Shown piece after piece: positions 35,301 through 46,375 of a DNA stretch of 64,000 nucleotides. Numbering within the stretch: position 1 is the stretch's first letter; each line of letters starts with the position of its first letter. The position numbers were made by a program, and so were the translations under genes. The notes below the pieces were generated by a model that made no database searches, was not told where the DNA came from, and saw nothing but the letters and a program-made list of their open reading frames with translations. The stretch comes from Uloborus plumipes (Eukaryota; Arthropoda; Arachnida; Araneae; Uloboridae), in assembly GCA_038373865.1 (NCBI GenBank), contig JAXGGA010004434.1, positions 24,508 to 88,507 on the forward strand, written 5' to 3'.

Positions 35301-37316
35301 GTCATAGTTATGATGACACATATCTAGGGGCATTCAAGTAGGGGATTAAATAGTGCCCCCTTTCCTCCCGCCACCCACAAAAAAAATTTATATGTGCGCA
35401 TAAAGCTCGTGCAACTTTCATAAACACCTCATTTTGTTAACGTAGTTGCAGTGAAAGTTTGAGTAAGCAAATATGCGTTAAATGACGAACACAACTCATA
35501 AACGCATTATGTAGAATAAATGCGCATAATACAACGTTGAGCTGCGTACTTGTCTGCAATATTCCTGGGCATTTGCGCTTTTCAACATTGCCTTATGAGC
35601 TTTGATTTTTAAGCACAATGGTATTTATCTAATTTATTATGTAAAACTTGTCCAAGGCGCATATCATGGCGTAATGGAAGAAAATCATTATAAAGCTGCT
35701 AAGCCATCATCATTTTAACATTTGTCAGGAAGGGGCGAGTGCGGCCCTGCCCTTCCTGCGCAGGAACCTTATAACGCGCGTTACGTATATTGCCTTGTTC
35801 ATATAGCGTATACTCAATACGCACGGACCTGCGCACCGCAATTTTAGGTAACCAAAATAGGGAGAATTTCTTTCTTTATACACTTTTTTAAAAACTACTA
35901 TTTTAAAATTTTGCAGTTTTTTTTTTTTTTTTTTTTTTTGAGATAAGGAGACCAAATTCTATCAGGAGCTAAGCATTAGCCTTTTTTAGCACCAGTAACA
36001 TACACCGCCTTTGTTGGGTCTGCCCTTCTTGTCACAAATGGCTAAGTGGCATGAAAAGCGAAATCCGCTAATAGGCAAAACCAGTCGTCCTCCAAACACG
36101 AGGAAGTTTAATAACTGGTCAGAATAGAAGCAAATCAGGTAATCAGGTTTCTTTTCCTATTAAATCTTAACTATGTAGTAAAAAATACAAGTTTTTATTC
36201 AAGAATTCAAACTGTTCATTTTTTTTTTTTTTAATGCATAGCGCTCTATCCAAATTTCATTTGAATAATTTTAACCCCTTCAGACCCGGTGTCAGCTAAT
36301 CATTTAATAATTGATTAAATTACTTGATTTGTTTTTTAGTTTACTCTTGACATTCTGCATATTGTTATCTGTGAAAAAAAATATCGTTTGGGGATTAGCA
36401 GCATTCCAAAATATGAATTGGAAGATTGGATTTGACTCGTTTTTCCAACTATGGATTCTTGTCGCAAAAGCAAACTTTTTCTGATTTTTAAAAAAATACA
36501 TAATCTTATATTTATCATTTCAAATGCTTATATTAGGTTTTGTTATTTCTGGAGAATATTTTACTATCAAGTTTGTGTTATAGTTCATATTTTTTTTGCT
36601 CAAACATTAATTTCAAAATATATTTCTGGAAAATTGGACACGTCATAACACTTTTAATTTTTTACTTACCAGCTTGAAATTTTGTTTGTAAGATGTTCTT
36701 AGCCATAGTATTTTGTCTACCAAATAAAAACAGTTTTGGTTAACTTTTTCACAATTCCGACTAAAGGGGTAGAAGAATAATTTGTTTGGTGCTGATTGAC
36801 ACTCTTCTTTTTTCATATATAATGCCTGAACAACTAAGATTTTCAGAATTAGGGCTCCAGGACAACATACCTACATATAATATGCTTCAATTCCTTTCTG
36901 TTTTTAAATTTCACTTACAAGAAATACATTAAACATAACATTAAAAAAAAAAAAAAAACGTAAATCGTAGACAGAGCATTTTGTTTTTCTTTTTCTTTTT
37001 TTTTTTTTTAACAATACCTTCATTAACTACATTGCTTTGCTATCTTTAAAAAGCACGCTTATCCCTGTGACCGCATGGAAATTTTGGAAAAATCCCCTCT
37101 GGGAAATGATATTTGACGCGCTAAGATCACAACAAAAATAATAATAACAACTTGAATTTAAAAATTGCTACTAGTTATACTGCAAAAATATCAACCCTTT
37201 CGCATAGACGCAACTTGACCTTGTGAAGTAGAGGGAAAAGTGAGAAACAAAATAGAGAGAAAGAATGGAAATGTATTTGCTCTTATTTCAGAATCAGTTG
37301 AAAAAACTAAAAGGGA
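35301..37316. other. AT-rich sequence, nothing recognised
   Basis: A small GC-richer segment (35725-35840, with GCGCGTTACGTATA) has no frame of note. Poly-T and poly-A runs occur near 35919-35940, 36219-36232, 36942-36958 and 37000-37010. Confidence 0.4.
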
Positions 37317-38017
37317 AACAAGAAGTTCTGTCAAGAACTAAACGAGCCTACTTTCCCGTACATCGACCCCGGCATTCTACCATCTGATCAATTATTATCT
37401 TGACTATCTGAGACTGAAAATTATGTCAAGCATACCTTTTTAGCACTTAAAGTTGATTTCTAAATGCAAAATACACCAATCTCATCAGATGAAATAGACA
37501 CGTAAAAAGTAAACAAACGAATAAAGTTTTTTCGCACCTTTTAGAGAATGTAACTGTTATAGTTCTTCTGTAGGAAAAATTTCTCAATCGTTTTCAATAA
37601 ATAAATAAATAAATAAAAGTACAAAGAACATACACAGAAAGAAAACAAAAACTCGTTCGTTAATAAAATATCTCGAATTTCATTTTTAATCCGTTGCCAG
37701 CTGTTAAATATAAATAAAGAATAAAATGCTCTCGCGAATGAAAAATTTTTGTTACAAAAAAAATCGTTTGCTAAAAAAAATAATAATAATAAAAACAAAA
37801 CAGATAAATAAATAAACAAAAAATCGTCTGCACAGTCAGTCATTTTTTTTTCCTGAGCTTGCATTTCCGCCATGTTTACGGAGTCTGAGTCGGAATCTGT
37901 CCTCACAGAAGATTATCCAGAAAAGTACTTCACATGCATTATTTATCAAAACAATTTTCTTACAAAATTAGTTTGAAGGAAATCCGCCTTTAAGCTCAGG
38001 ATCTACATTTAACTTAA

Positions 38018-38758
38018 GGGCGCGTTCAGAGTACGCGCCCGAGCTTCCCGGGAAGCTCGGGTTCTTCCCAAAGCGTTCAGAGCTACCATTTGGAACGCCC
38101 GAGCTTCCCAAATGCTGTCCAGAGTACACGCCCGAGCTTCCCGGGCTCAAGCACAAGCAGCCCAGGAAATTTAGCTGGGCAGATAAGTCACGTGTTTGGG
38201 CGCTTAGCAAAGGATGATGCTCATTGGCTGAAATTTATTGCTCTTTCGTCTGCTAGGATTTACGAAGAGTGACTAAAACAAAATCTTGAAAATACACACA
38301 CAATGGTAAAAAATACGCACGCTATTCGCTGTGATGAACCTGAAAAGATATACTTCCTTGAGAATCGGTCATTGCAGGAACAATACTGTCAGATAAGCGA
38401 GATCGATGAAATTCTTTACTTACTGTTAGGCCTTTTTCATCGTAAATTCCTTCACTTAAAATAACATATTTCTCTTTAAATTCGATCAGTCATTTCGATC
38501 CCACGCTCAACCATGGCGGTAGATGAACAATAATTGTTGCCAAGGTTAAGAATGGTATCATTTTGGGCCAAAATATAGGAGCAAATGCAGGATTGTTCCT
38601 GCATTGACCACCGTGTTCTGCTGTTGTGTCCGCCATGTTGTTCCCGAACGGCACAAGTGCTGTCCAGACCACAACTTCCCGGGCTCGGCCCGGGAAGTTA
38701 TTTATGACGTCACGGCTTAAACGCCCGGGCGGCCCGGGCGAATACTCTGAACGCAGCC
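38018..38758. mobile_element. PIF/Harbinger-like non-autonomous element, TAA duplication
   Basis: Ends are GGGCGCGTTCAGAGTACGC and, in complement, GGCTGCGTTCAGAGTATTC. TAA is present on both sides (38015-38017 and 38759-38761) and only once at the matching empty site in element X copy 1 (near 21650). Subterminal copies of GCCCGAGCTTCCCGGG and a TGACGTCA palindrome (38705-38712) lie inside. The interior is GC-richer than the flanks and has no transposase. Confidence 0.8.
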
Positions 38759-38786
38759 TAAATTTCCCCGTAGGCGCTAATGTTGA

Positions 38787-39370
38787 GTTTTTTTTCTGAA
38801 CGGTTCAACGTTGAACGAAAAATGGTTCGAATCAAAAAGCGAACTATGGGAATGAGAATCTCCGAGATCTTTTGAACAAAAAAAAGTTTATTTAATTCGG
38901 ACGGTTCACTTAAAAGTTATTAGGTGAGGAAAGCTTGCTTGAACTGTTCAATGTTAAACGAAAAATTGTTCGAAATTTAAATATGGTAATGAAGTATCCT
39001 TGTTGAGATCCTTCGAATAAAAAAAAAAGTTTGTTTAAATCCCACTGTTCACTCAAAAGTTATTAGGGGCTTGCTTGAAGGGAGCTTGTTTGAACGGTTC
39101 AATGTTAAACGAAAAATTGTTCAAACCGAAAATGTAAATACGGGAATGAAGTATCCTTGATAAGATCTTTCTAACAAAAAAAAGTTTGTTTAAATCGGAC
39201 TGTTCATTAAAAAGTTAGTATCGCGGGACCGGTTGTTTGAACGGCTCAAAGTTAAACCAAAAATTGTTCAAATCAAAAAATCAAATATGGGAATGAGCTG
39301 TACTCGCCGAGATCTTTCCAAGAAAAGAAAGTTTCTTCAAATCGGAATGTTCATTCAAAAGTAATTGGGG
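38787..39370. repeat. Four tandem ~147-bp units in element X copy 2
   Basis: The units match those at 21690-22262 one for one, so the four-unit array predates dispersal of the element. It runs into a (GACA/GACC)n tract at about 39382-39416. Confidence 0.85.
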
Positions 39371-39603
39371 GGGGGGGAGCGGACAGACAGACAGACCGAC
39401 AGCCAGACCGACAGACGCACAAATTCCCCATCTTAATACCCTACTTTCCAATTTTTAATTTTTCAACATTCATTTTTCTTTTTTATTTCTTTTTGACCTT
39501 TTTTTTTTTTTGGATTTGGCGAAATTTTTTAGATGCATTAAGCCATTTTTAATGCTATTTAGTCTTTCTTTTATTTTTAACGGGAAAATAGGCTAAAAAC
39601 ACT

Positions 39604-40454
39604 ACTTTAAAAATTTGTATGAAGGGCAACAAATTTTACCAGCTCTTTGACTTGATCAGGTCCTGACTGCAACCCTGCGAAAACTTCGAAACAAAATGGT
39701 AAACTTCGAAGTTTACTGTGCAATTAACTGGTGCAATTTCAACAAAACGATCATTTGGGGTGAATGTTCTTAGTTAAAAGCTGAATAAAAGAAGAAAAAC
39801 CATATAAAGAACTAATAGCAAGTATGAACATAGTTTATTGAAAGAATAAATCAATATTTTTTATTAATTAAAAATTTCGTAGGGGGCCGGTGCCCCCCCC
39901 CCCTATTCCTGCCAAATTACGCCCATGTCCCCTCAAATTGAATAGTTGCGGCTATTATAAAACAAAATTCGGTTTCTTTCCTTTGTATTACCGAGTCCGA
40001 CATCACGTAAGTTTATAACCGAATTATGCCTCAATAACTATTTCAGCCCTGCAACGGAAGCTATTTTATTCCTGATGTCTTTCCTCGAGACCTCTTCAGC
40101 ATCCGCAACATATAAATGCTAAGAGTCTTAATGTCGACTCTTTTCTTTTAGGGCCTCTGATTTATGTGTTTGGGTGGAAACATCATCGATTTTTTCAGAA
40201 AGTGATCTGATGAAAAGGTCCAGGCGCCCCTCTGGGTCGATCAATAGCCGGATCATTGTTCCGGGCGGTGCCGCCAAGGTGCCGGACATCCCCGGAAGTT
40301 ATGAAGAGTGATCCATCACGGAACAGACAGCGCCTAATGACCTGACCAAACGTGAAATATCCACACCAGTAGATCGGCTGTTGCTGCCTCGTCTCGGAGT
40401 TGAGTTTGTTTACGTATGTGCCCCCACGTATGTGATTAAATTAAAAGAGAGAAA
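39604..40454. other. Mixed sequence with an ATG-less 80-codon frame
   Basis: From about 40440 down to 40196 the minus strand is open in one frame with balanced codons (YWCGYFTFGQVIRRCLFRDG, then SLFITSGDVRHLGGTARNND). It has no ATG and no family I recognise. It could be an exon, a captured fragment, or chance in a GC-richer island. A G/C homopolymer lies at 39883-39902. Confidence 0.3.
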
Positions 40455-40468
40455 ACATGAGGAGAAAG

Positions 40469-40838
40469 GTTTCTTTTCTTTCAAATGGGGCTGCAGTAGA
40501 GGCACAACCTTTTGCAGACCTAGTGTGATTACCCCCAATTAAGCATCCATTCTTTCACGTAGCACCAGAATCGGCGGAATGCCATTACCACGAGACTTTT
40601 GACGCCCAATTGCCGCCAGATGGAGGCACCTGGGCTCTTTTTGATGCGAAAGAGCACTAGGATTTAATTTTGCCTAGGGATATTCAAAGCCAAACGAATA
40701 GCCCAAGGGATCTTTTACATGCCGCATAATCATACGACATGGGCGCCGAGGATTTTCCGCATCTCGACAATCCGCCGACTGGCCAACTCCAGGATCGAAC
40801 CCGGGTTATCGACGCTCTACCACCATGCCACCAAGTCG
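40469..40838 (-). mobile_element. tRNA-derived SINE, family D
   Basis: Exact 14-bp flanks ACATGAGGAGAAAG are at 40455-40468 and 40839-40852. On the minus strand TCGACTTGGTGGCATGGTGG and TAGAGCG form a textbook A-box head, with B-box GGTTCGATCC 35 bases on. The body contains CATGTCGTATGATTATGCGG then CATGTAAAAGATCCC, the latter resembling a segment conserved in SINEs of distant animals. The 3' tail is purine-rich (GAAAGAAAAGAAAC). Confidence 0.9.
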
Positions 40839-40852
40839 ACATGAGGAGAAAG

Positions 40853-40943
40853 TAGTGCTCAAAAACTTGAATTTTGATGCCTTGAATTCAAGTTATGTTT
40901 CTCGCAATGACGAATTGCGACAGGTGTGTGTCTGTATGTGTAC
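40853..40943 (-). repeat. CA-rich dispersed repeat, copy 3 (inverted)
   Basis: CTTGAATTCAAGTTATGTTT, CTCGCAATGACGAATTGCGA and (GT)n are the complement of the tail of copies 1 and 2. A fold-back element (40946-41439) is inserted in its (GT)n, which resumes after 41441. Confidence 0.6.
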
Positions 40944-40945
40944 TA

Positions 40946-41439
40946 GGGTGGGCCGAAAATGACTTTTATTTCATTTCGATAATTCGGAATGCGGAAAAGG
41001 TGTCATTATGGGAGCAAAGTGCTCATAAGAAATTTGATATTCTTTGGTCAATTTCTTCATTTGTCACAAATGCGTTAAAGTTTGGAAAAAATGCAGTTTT
41101 TTCGATATTTTTAGTAAATTGAAAAAAAAAAATCTATTTTCGATAATGGGTAGGACGAAAATGGTTAAAATGCTGCTCTCGCCGTACTTTACTGAAATAA
41201 CAACATTGTTTGTCACATAAAATGCATTTTTAGTTGTTCGTGTCCTAAAAAATGTTTTAAATAATTTCCTAAAAATCTCAAAAAACTGCATTTTTTTACA
41301 AACTTCAACGCAATTGCGGCAGACCAAGAAATTGACCAAACAATATCAAATTTTTTATGTACACTTTGCTCCCTCAATTGCACCTTTCCCGCATTCCCCA
41401 TTATAGAAATGAAAAAAAAAAGTATTTTTCAGCCTACCC
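40946..41439. mobile_element. Fold-back element, 494 bp, TA duplication
   Basis: Ends GGGTGGGCCGAAAATGACTT and, in complement, GGGTAGGCTGAAAAATACTT are each preceded by TA (40944-40945 and 41440-41441). Arms of about 170-190 bp pair throughout, for example GAGCAAAGTG and TTTGGTCAATTTCTT on both. It splits the CA-rich repeat. Small minus-strand frames here are by-products of the repeat. Confidence 0.8.
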
Positions 41440-41555
41440 TAGTGTGTACTCCTTTGCGTCCATGTGCGCCTCCCCCCCCCCGCTGCAGGCGCCGGTGTAC
41501 AAGTCTAGGGAAGTGAAGCATCGGGACGCAACACGTTGGTAGAATGCCAATCTTA

Positions 41556-41744
41556 GTGCCGAATTTAAGTGAAACACCATTGCAATCGCTTCGAGGCGAT
41601 CGCAATTGCAATCGCTACTGGAAGTCGAATTACGATAGAATAGCATCTCGTAGCGATTGTAACGTTTCACTTGAATCCAAATTTGGGAATTTGCGATTGC
41701 AATGGTGAGTTGCGATCGTCCGTGTTTCACTTGAATGCCGGCCT
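41556..41744. mobile_element. Short (about 190 bp) relative of the TWA MITE, copy 1
   Basis: It shares the AATTCAAGTGAAACACCATT-type ends and CAATCGCTACTGGAAGTC with the 303-bp MITE but lacks the central TGACGTCA/GAGCTC block. TTA lies at the left. A second copy is at 49146-49343. Confidence 0.65.
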
Positions 41745-41989
41745 TTAACTGGGACTATATGATGCCTGAGGTCTAAAAAGATGACATATAGCGAATTGGC
41801 ATTGCTCAATAAAAAAAAAAAATCCCTGCTCCTTCATTTGAATTATGACGTCTTGAATTCAAATTGTGCTTATTGCAATCAAAAATTACGGTAGGATCCT
41901 ACTGACTGGCATCCTTGTTCCTACAAAGGAAATGGAAGGAAATGAAGAAGAAATTCCCAACCGTGATATTGTGACCGGTGATTTCTTAA

Positions 41990-42292
41990 GGCAGGAATTC
42001 AAGTGAAACAGGCGATCGCAAATTATAATCGCTACTGGAAATGAATTACATTAGAACGCTTCTTGATAAAAACATCGTGACGTCAGCGTGACGTTTGCCT
42101 ATGAAAAACGAGCTAGATAAAACGTCACAGCCTACTTGGCGAATAAGAGGAGATCACTGACTTCTTGTGAGCTCTTATTGGCTCCACCCGTAGTGACGTC
42201 AGTGCCAAGTTAAGTTGATGATAATGTAATTCACTTCCAGTAGCGATTGCAATTCGAAGCGATTGCTATGGTGTTTCACTTGAATAACTGCC
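41990..42292. mobile_element. PIF/Harbinger-type MITE, 303 bp, copy 2
   Basis: Near-identical to 16888-17190, including both TGACGTCA sites. Flanks are TTAA on the left and TTA on the right, compatible with a TWA duplication. Confidence 0.83.
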
Positions 42293-42837
42293 TTAGTTAG
42301 GTAATGCAAGACATATTCATTAAAAATAAAATAGTGATTCGAATGCAGTATAAATTATACGGTTAACTTCGATCAAGAGAAAATAAAAAGTATTTCGTGA
42401 TTTTTGAAAATAATCACTTTTTTGAAAGCTAAAACCGACTTAAAACTATCTTCATTTAAAACACGCTTAAGAAGCATTGGTAACCTCTAATTTTCAATGA
42501 AGATGGTTTTCTTACTAACAGTAGAGAATATTACTTTGCTATTCAAAATTACATTTCACGTATGTCGCACAAGTTATCAAATGATAAATTAATTCTTACC
42601 CCACAAGGCTGTTTATGTACCGAGTTTTTACTTTTATAAAGAAAGGTTTTAAAAAATTCATTTTTTTTTCACCACTGTGTTCTTTAGGATAAACAGAAGG
42701 TGATCACTAGTTTTCGTATCCATTTTTAAAAGGCCAGTAAATTCAGGCGGCACTGTGATTTAAATTACTGTTTCTACAGCCAACAATTTCCTGCTTTCTG
42801 CAATTCCAAGTAAAGTAAAACACTGTCTATTTTTTTT
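42293..42837. other. AT-rich sequence, nothing recognised
   Basis: No frame, terminal repeat or RNA-like signal is visible. Confidence 0.4.
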
Positions 42838-43765
42838 AGGTAAAACCTTCCGCGCACTTACGCATGCGTCAGGTCTTCTCTGATCTTACCAAAATAGAGG
42901 TGATAGGTAAGATAACAATAAGGGGAAGAATAATGAGAAACATTTTGAGCCGTATCAAACAACGTAGAACGATGCTAATTTCAAATACATAGTTTAGTTG
43001 AATATGTAGAAAGGATAGCAAAAATGTAAGTTTTAACTTGAAAACTTCGGAAAGTTCCCACTCACAACCCATCACCCCTTTTTTAAGGGGAATGGTTCGC
43101 GAGTGCTAATCGTAGCTTTCACGGACGGTAATATTGTTGTGAGTATGTTGCATGTAGACCTGGCTTAAGGGAGATATAGTGCTCCTCTGAAAAGTTGATT
43201 CCCGACATTGATAACTTTGCCTCTTTTCCGGGAAGTAGAAATGGGTAATTGCCTCGAATAGGAATACTTTTGAAAAATGACTACAAAAGTAACTCAACAG
43301 TTGCACACCGTGTTACTCGGAAAAGAAACAAAAATTGTCAATGTTGGAGGGCAACACACTGGAGGAGCGCTATAACTTACACATTTTTGCCCAAGCTTTT
43401 TCTTCATTCGTCGAGTTAAGCCACACCTCCGTTGCAGACTCTCGCTCGTGTGCTGAATTTATTTTACCGTCCATCCGTGAAAACCGCACCTAGCACTAGC
43501 GAAACATTCCTCTTAAAAAAAGGAGTGATGAGTTGTGAGCGGGAACTGTCCGAAAGTTTCAATTTAAAACTTGCATTTGCTGTCTTTTCTGCATATTCAA
43601 CTAAATTATATATTTGAAGTTAGCATCGTTCTAGGTTGTTTGATACGGTTCAAAACGGTTCGTATTTATTCTTCCCCGCATCTTAACTATCACCCCTATT
43701 TTGGTAAGATGAGAGAAGACCTGACGCATGCGCAAATACGTGGAAGGTTTTACCTAAGAAAATCA
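42838..43765. repeat. Large inverted duplication, arms about 300 bp
   Basis: Left arm 42838-43135 and right arm about 43455-43765 are inverse complements with roughly one difference in every seven bases. Shared landmarks are AGGTAAAACCTTCC, GACGCATGCG, CTATTTTGGTAAGAT, AGCATCGTTCTA and TTACCGTCC. The unpaired centre is about 320 bp. Open frames on either arm translate the same repeat and show no domain. Fold-back transposon or local inversion-duplication cannot be told apart here. Confidence 0.75.
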
Positions 43766-44187
43766 GACAGTAGATATCAGTTGGTTGTCACTCTCAGCTT
43801 CAATGAGATGACATCTTCCTCCAGCTCAGTGATTGTCTGTTCCAGACTGATGAATAATAGCAAGGACGAAAACGCAGTCTCTGGGTGCCATAACCAAGCC
43901 ATCCATGTATTACAAAGGCAGATCTAGAAACTTTTCAAGGGAGGGGCAATTTATTTTTATTTCTTACTTTTTACTATGCATTTTGGCCAGCAAATATTGA
44001 TCGCAAAGGTTTCAGACTTCAATTGAGAAACATTTCTGGGGAAGAGCTTCGAAACTCATTCCCCCAACACCATGCAACTTGTCCAAAATTATATCTTTTA
44101 AACTTTAATTTTGAAAAAAAAACAGATGAAGTCTCTCAAGGCAGAGGCCATCGCCCCATCGCCCTTCCCTTGTAGCCGACCCCTGTA

Positions 44188-44361
44188 AGGTCGAGCCCGT
44201 TTATTAGAATTTCGGTTAAAGGAATATCCCGCTTAATATAATACATTTTCAATGTACCGAACTGTTGTAATGGATTATTTTAATCCCGCATAATGGGATA
44301 TCCCGCTTATTAGAATATTTTTTCGTGAAAAAATGGCTGTTCCACTAAGCGGACCCGACTG
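44188..44361. mobile_element. Tigger-like MITE, 174 bp
   Basis: AGGTCGAGCCCGTTTATTAG on the left and, in complement, CAGTCGGGTCCGCTTAGTGG on the right, each with TA outside. Interior boxes AATATCCCGCTTA and GATATCCCGCTTATTAGAAT repeat the terminal motif. No coding sequence. Confidence 0.65.
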
Positions 44362-44363
44362 TA

Positions 44364-45287
44364 CGTTATGAGGTGTTTGTGAACTCTACTAATCTAATGT
44401 GATGTTTTTAATTCATTACCGAAATATTTAAGTATTGGGTCGCTTTCAAATCATTCATCCTGAAATTCAAACTTTTCTGTTTTGAATCAAATAATATAGG
44501 CATCGTAATACTTTCCTAAACTGTAATCTTAAAATAAGCCTAATATGAGATAACATTGCTTGTAATCTATATTGAACATTTCGGGACGTCAGCTTTTGCA
44601 GATAAAACATTTCCAGAAAAACAAATCACAATGTTTTAAAACCTAATTCTCCTCTTTCTTTAAGATTCCATAAAACTGGGAGAGGTAAATCCTTTCACAT
44701 CCAAACAATCATGCGAAGAAACTTAACACACATTTGAAAGAAATCACTTAAGTCCTTCGGAAACGATTTTTAAATTACCATCTGAAAGCGATTTCGAAAA
44801 TGTCAATGAGAGAGAAAAGAAGTCTGCTTTTTTGCGAGAGAGAGAGAGAGAGACACACACAATTTGTCGTCTTTTAAATATTCATGAGGTTTCGGAAAGT
44901 TTCAAGCATCAAATTATGGGAATTGAGATTGTCTCGCAGAAGAACAAAATGTGATCCACTTTTCTTTTGACATCAATGATGTATCATACACAGCCTGAAG
45001 TAGTAAAAAAAAGTTTCTAGGTGGATTGTGAGAACTGAAATGAAATCGTTTAGAGGAGTGTTAAAATTACATTGAAATAATAGAAATGGAATGGTAAAGG
45101 CGTCACATCCGTGGCGTTGGGGTAATGATTTTTCGAGTATCCACAACATCAACCCATACGAGTTCAGTGACACTGCGGATAAATAGTTTTTTTTTTTTTT
45201 CGCTTTCTGATAGAAAAATAGTTTGAGTCTTGTATTAACTCTGAAATAAGAAGTCATTCGAACATTTTTTTTCTCTCTTCTAGTTAA
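44364..45287. other. AT-rich sequence, nothing recognised
   Basis: A (GA)n tract is at 44837-44853. The long minus frame 44973-45494 crosses a T run and the Helitron end and shows no domain. Confidence 0.4.
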
Positions 45288-45649
45288 TACTATTAAAATC
45301 TGTCCGCGTCTGTCCGTCTGAAGCTTGAACTCCTCAAAAACCACTGAGAGTAGAGAATCAAACAAAGTACCAAAAGATTCGAAATTTTCTAAGGAAGACA
45401 ATAAGACTAACCGCGTAATTCTACGGCGTAAATTAGCTGAGATATTAATTAAAATGTTAATTAAATTTTTGCCCTTTTTAAAATTCCAAGACATTTATTT
45501 CTTTCCGTTGCCAATTTGAATAAAAACGTTAATTAAATTACTACCCGGAGTTGCACGGGCTTTAATGTAATGAAGGCAGTTTGAGAAAACTACTCTCCGC
45601 CAAGGCGGCTCGCTGTTAAAGTAGTGAGGAAAGTTTAAACAACCTACTA

Positions 45650-45835
45650 CTCCTTCCTCAGAAATAAAAACGAAATTAAGTAGCACATACTTAACATACT
45701 CAAATGACAAATAAAATTCCTTACCAGAAACAATTTTTTCCAAACCGCTTTCTTCCTGTAAAATTAATTGCAAAATTCTAAACGAAAAAGTTATTTTAAT
45801 ATTTGGACCGCAGCCAAAAAAAAGTTCCAGCTAAA
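45650..45835 (-). other. Conserved ~50-codon frame in Helitron, copy A
   Basis: From about 45800 down, the frame reads FSFRILQLILQEESGLEKIV, then SGKEFYLSFEYVKYVLLNFV, then FISEE. It is shared with copy B (about 46770-46985, minus) and copy C (49400-49620, plus). Length differences between the three are single codons. No start codon or known domain is recognised. It may be a captured exon or an old element-encoded frame. Confidence 0.45.
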
Positions 45836-46080
45836 AACATCAATTAGAATTTTATTTGAAACATATTCTCAAAATGGCAACCGAGAAAAATAAAAGTCTT
45901 ACTAAAAACAATTGTTAGAACTTTATTGTAACACGTATCCAAAATGACAACCGAAAGAATTAAAAGTCTTTAATTAAATTATTGAACTATTTGAAATTCC
46001 AAGACTTTTATTTCTTACCGTTGCCATTTTGAATTAAAACGTTAATTAAATTGTTGAACTCTTTAAAATTCAACGTTTTA

Positions 46081-46375
46081 ATTCAAAATGGCAACGGTAA
46101 GAAATAAAAGTCTTGGAATTTTAAATAGTTCAATAATTTAATTAACGTTTTAATTCAAGGTGGTAACGGTAAGAAATAAATGTCTTGGAATTTTAAATAG
46201 TTCAATAATTTGACTAACGTTTTAATTCAAAATGGCTACGGTAAGAAATAAAAGTCTTGGGATTTAAAATTGTTCAATAATTTAATCAACGTTTTAATTT
46301 AAAATGGCAACGGAAAGAAATAAATGTCTTGGAATTTTGAAAAGTGAAAAACATTTAATTAACGTTTTAATTAAT
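46081..46375. repeat. ~72-bp minisatellite of the Helitron family
   Basis: Tandem units of AAAATGGCAACGGTAAGAAA, AAGTCTTGGAATTTTAAATA and ATTTAATTAACGTTTTAATTC. About four units are here, further units at 47110-47375 and 47580-47810, and inverted units at 45960-46075, 48003-48080 and 48984-49135. The periodicity marks one Helitron family. Confidence 0.85.

Larger units (their letters stand above)
37317..39603. repeat. Unclassified 'element X', copy 2, split by a Harbinger-like insertion
   Basis: It is the same order of blocks as copy 1: ACTAAACGAGCCTACTTTCC at the 5' end, the GTCTGAGTCGGAATC box, four ~147-bp units (38787-39370), (GACA)n and ATTCCCCATCTTAATACCCT, then AATAGGCTAAAAACAC at the 3' end. 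A 741-bp insertion (38018-38758) lies between the two halves. The 122-codon minus frame near 37541-37906 follows low-complexity sequence and has no domain I recognise. Confidence 0.68.

Noticed and set aside
37541..37906. Acidic-start protein with a possible RT-like CADDF motif
   Set aside because: The hydrophobic remainder is a translation of T/A-rich repeat sequence, with no flanking reverse transcriptase motifs; copy 1 does not preserve the frame.
43571..43927. 118-codon plus-strand gene with hydrophobic start
   Set aside because: The first half is one arm of an inverted duplication and the mirrored arm gives an equally long unrelated frame.
44973..45494. 173-codon minus-strand gene
   Set aside because: It spans a T run and the terminal repeat of a Helitron and shows no domain.
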